A stretch of DNA of 7,291 nt from JAAFKA01 sp043748455 (GTDB lineage: Bacteria > Bacteroidota > Bacteroidia > Cytophagales > Thermoflexibacteraceae), in NCBI GenBank assembly GCA_043748455.1, contig JAYTNF010000205.1, forward strand, positions 1-7,291, read 5' to 3'. Positions 6,912 through 7,291 of the stretch are shown one piece after another; position 1 is the stretch's first letter; each line of letters begins with the position of its first letter. Below the pieces are notes generated by a model. The model was not told the DNA's origin. It saw only the letters and a list, made by a program, of their open reading frames with translations, and did not search any database. A program made the translations under genes and the position numbers.

Positions 6912-7291
6912 ATTTTAAATTGTTAGAATTATCTGAATTATTGCCTTTATTTTTACCCTCATTTGCAATATTATTGCTATTTTTGTCATTTTCGGCTTCC
7001 ATTTCGTCTAAGAAACGGCGAATTTCTGTAATTTCTTCGGCATTTGATTTTTTGCCACCTAATGCTTGCATCACCAAATTCATGGCAGAACCACGAAAAA
7101 CATTATCGACAAAACGGTCAAGTAATTGTTTTTTAGTGTCTGACTCTGCAATGGCAGCCGCATAAATATGCGTTTTAGCGTCATTATTACGGCTAATAAA
7201 ACCCTTTTCGTGCATCATTTGCATAAATTTTAGGGTTGTTGTGTAGCCAATTTCTGTGCCTTTGCGTTTGCAAAGGTCTTCGTTTACAGTT
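6910..7291 (-). CDS. BlaI/MecI/CopY-family repressor, N-terminus outside window
   Basis: The reading frame is open to the window edge; 126 codons are visible, so the gene starts beyond 7291 and the internal ATG at 7224 is not the true start. The visible part begins TVNEDLCKRKGTEIGYTTTL, the DNA-binding winged helix of the family (recognition helix around YTTTLKFMQMM), followed by the wing strand THIYAAA and the dimerisation region with FRGSAMNLVMQAL and EEITEIRRFLDEME. About 25 N-terminal residues are probably missing. It should bind a dyad operator, most likely upstream of its own operon and outside this window, and be relieved by the M56 protease. The last 26 residues are unusual, with 11 asparagines plus Lys, Ser and Gly, forming a disordered tail not typical of the family. 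The family call is firm; target genes are unknown. Confidence 0.9.
   Translation of the reverse strand, partial: TVNEDLCKRKGTEIGYTTTLKFMQMMHEKGFISRNNDAKTHIYAAAIAESDTKKQLLDRFVDNVFRGSAMNLVMQALGGKKSNAEEITEIRRFLDEMEAENDKNSNNIANEGKNKGNNSDNSNNLK

Noticed and set aside
4611..7291. Beta-lactam resistance regulator (blaI-blaR1) in the strict sense
   Set aside because: No penicillin-binding sensor domain and no beta-lactamase gene are visible; only the general BlaI/M56 signalling design is supported.
1..7291. CRISPR array, tRNA/rRNA genes or insertion sequences
   Set aside because: No regularly spaced direct repeats, cloverleaf or transposase motifs were seen; the palindromes are single hairpins.

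Overview
The window is AT-rich bacterial DNA that fits a member of the Bacteroidota, possibly Cytophagales-like. This rests on the base composition, a TAnnTTTG-type promoter candidate, AT-rich hairpins between genes, mostly weak Shine-Dalgarno signals, and the gene families present. The genus cannot be determined. All four recognisable genes lie on the minus strand, so transcription runs from right to left.

Right half (about 4533-7291): a BlaI/MecI/CopY-type repressor, whose N-terminus lies beyond the right edge, is followed 10 nt later by an M56 (BlaR1-family) membrane zinc metallopeptidase. A strong Shine-Dalgarno sequence overlaps the repressor stop codon, so the two are very probably co-translated. 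They form a repressor/antirepressor-protease pair: a signal reaching the membrane protease leads to inactivation of the repressor. The protease has no penicillin-binding sensor domain. Its C-terminal part is instead an unusual array: a beta-rich DGK-repeat region, a Pro/Met-rich stretch and a long charged heptad coiled coil. The unit ends at a clear intrinsic terminator (4523-4562).

Left half (about 65-4300): a two-gene cassette with its own candidate promoter. The first gene encodes a 986-residue NACHT STAND NTPase with an uncharacterised, possibly HEPN-like N-terminal domain, an acidic linker, the NACHT/winged-helix core, helical YQL repeats and a C-terminal S1-like RNA-binding domain. The second gene starts 6 nt later and encodes a DUF1016/YhcG-type PDDEXK nuclease. 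This looks like a candidate anti-phage or conflict system. In the proposed model, the S1 and helical-repeat C-terminus senses a nucleic acid or ribonucleoprotein, the NACHT domain acts as the nucleotide switch, and the N-terminal domain and/or the partner nuclease is the effector. The domains are well supported; the defence role and the sensor/effector assignment are inference. The cassette is bounded by a 29-bp perfect-stem hairpin at the left edge and the terminator on the right.

The only gene-free stretch above 300 bases is 4182-4610. It holds the terminator, the NACHT leader with one promoter candidate, and otherwise nothing recognisable.
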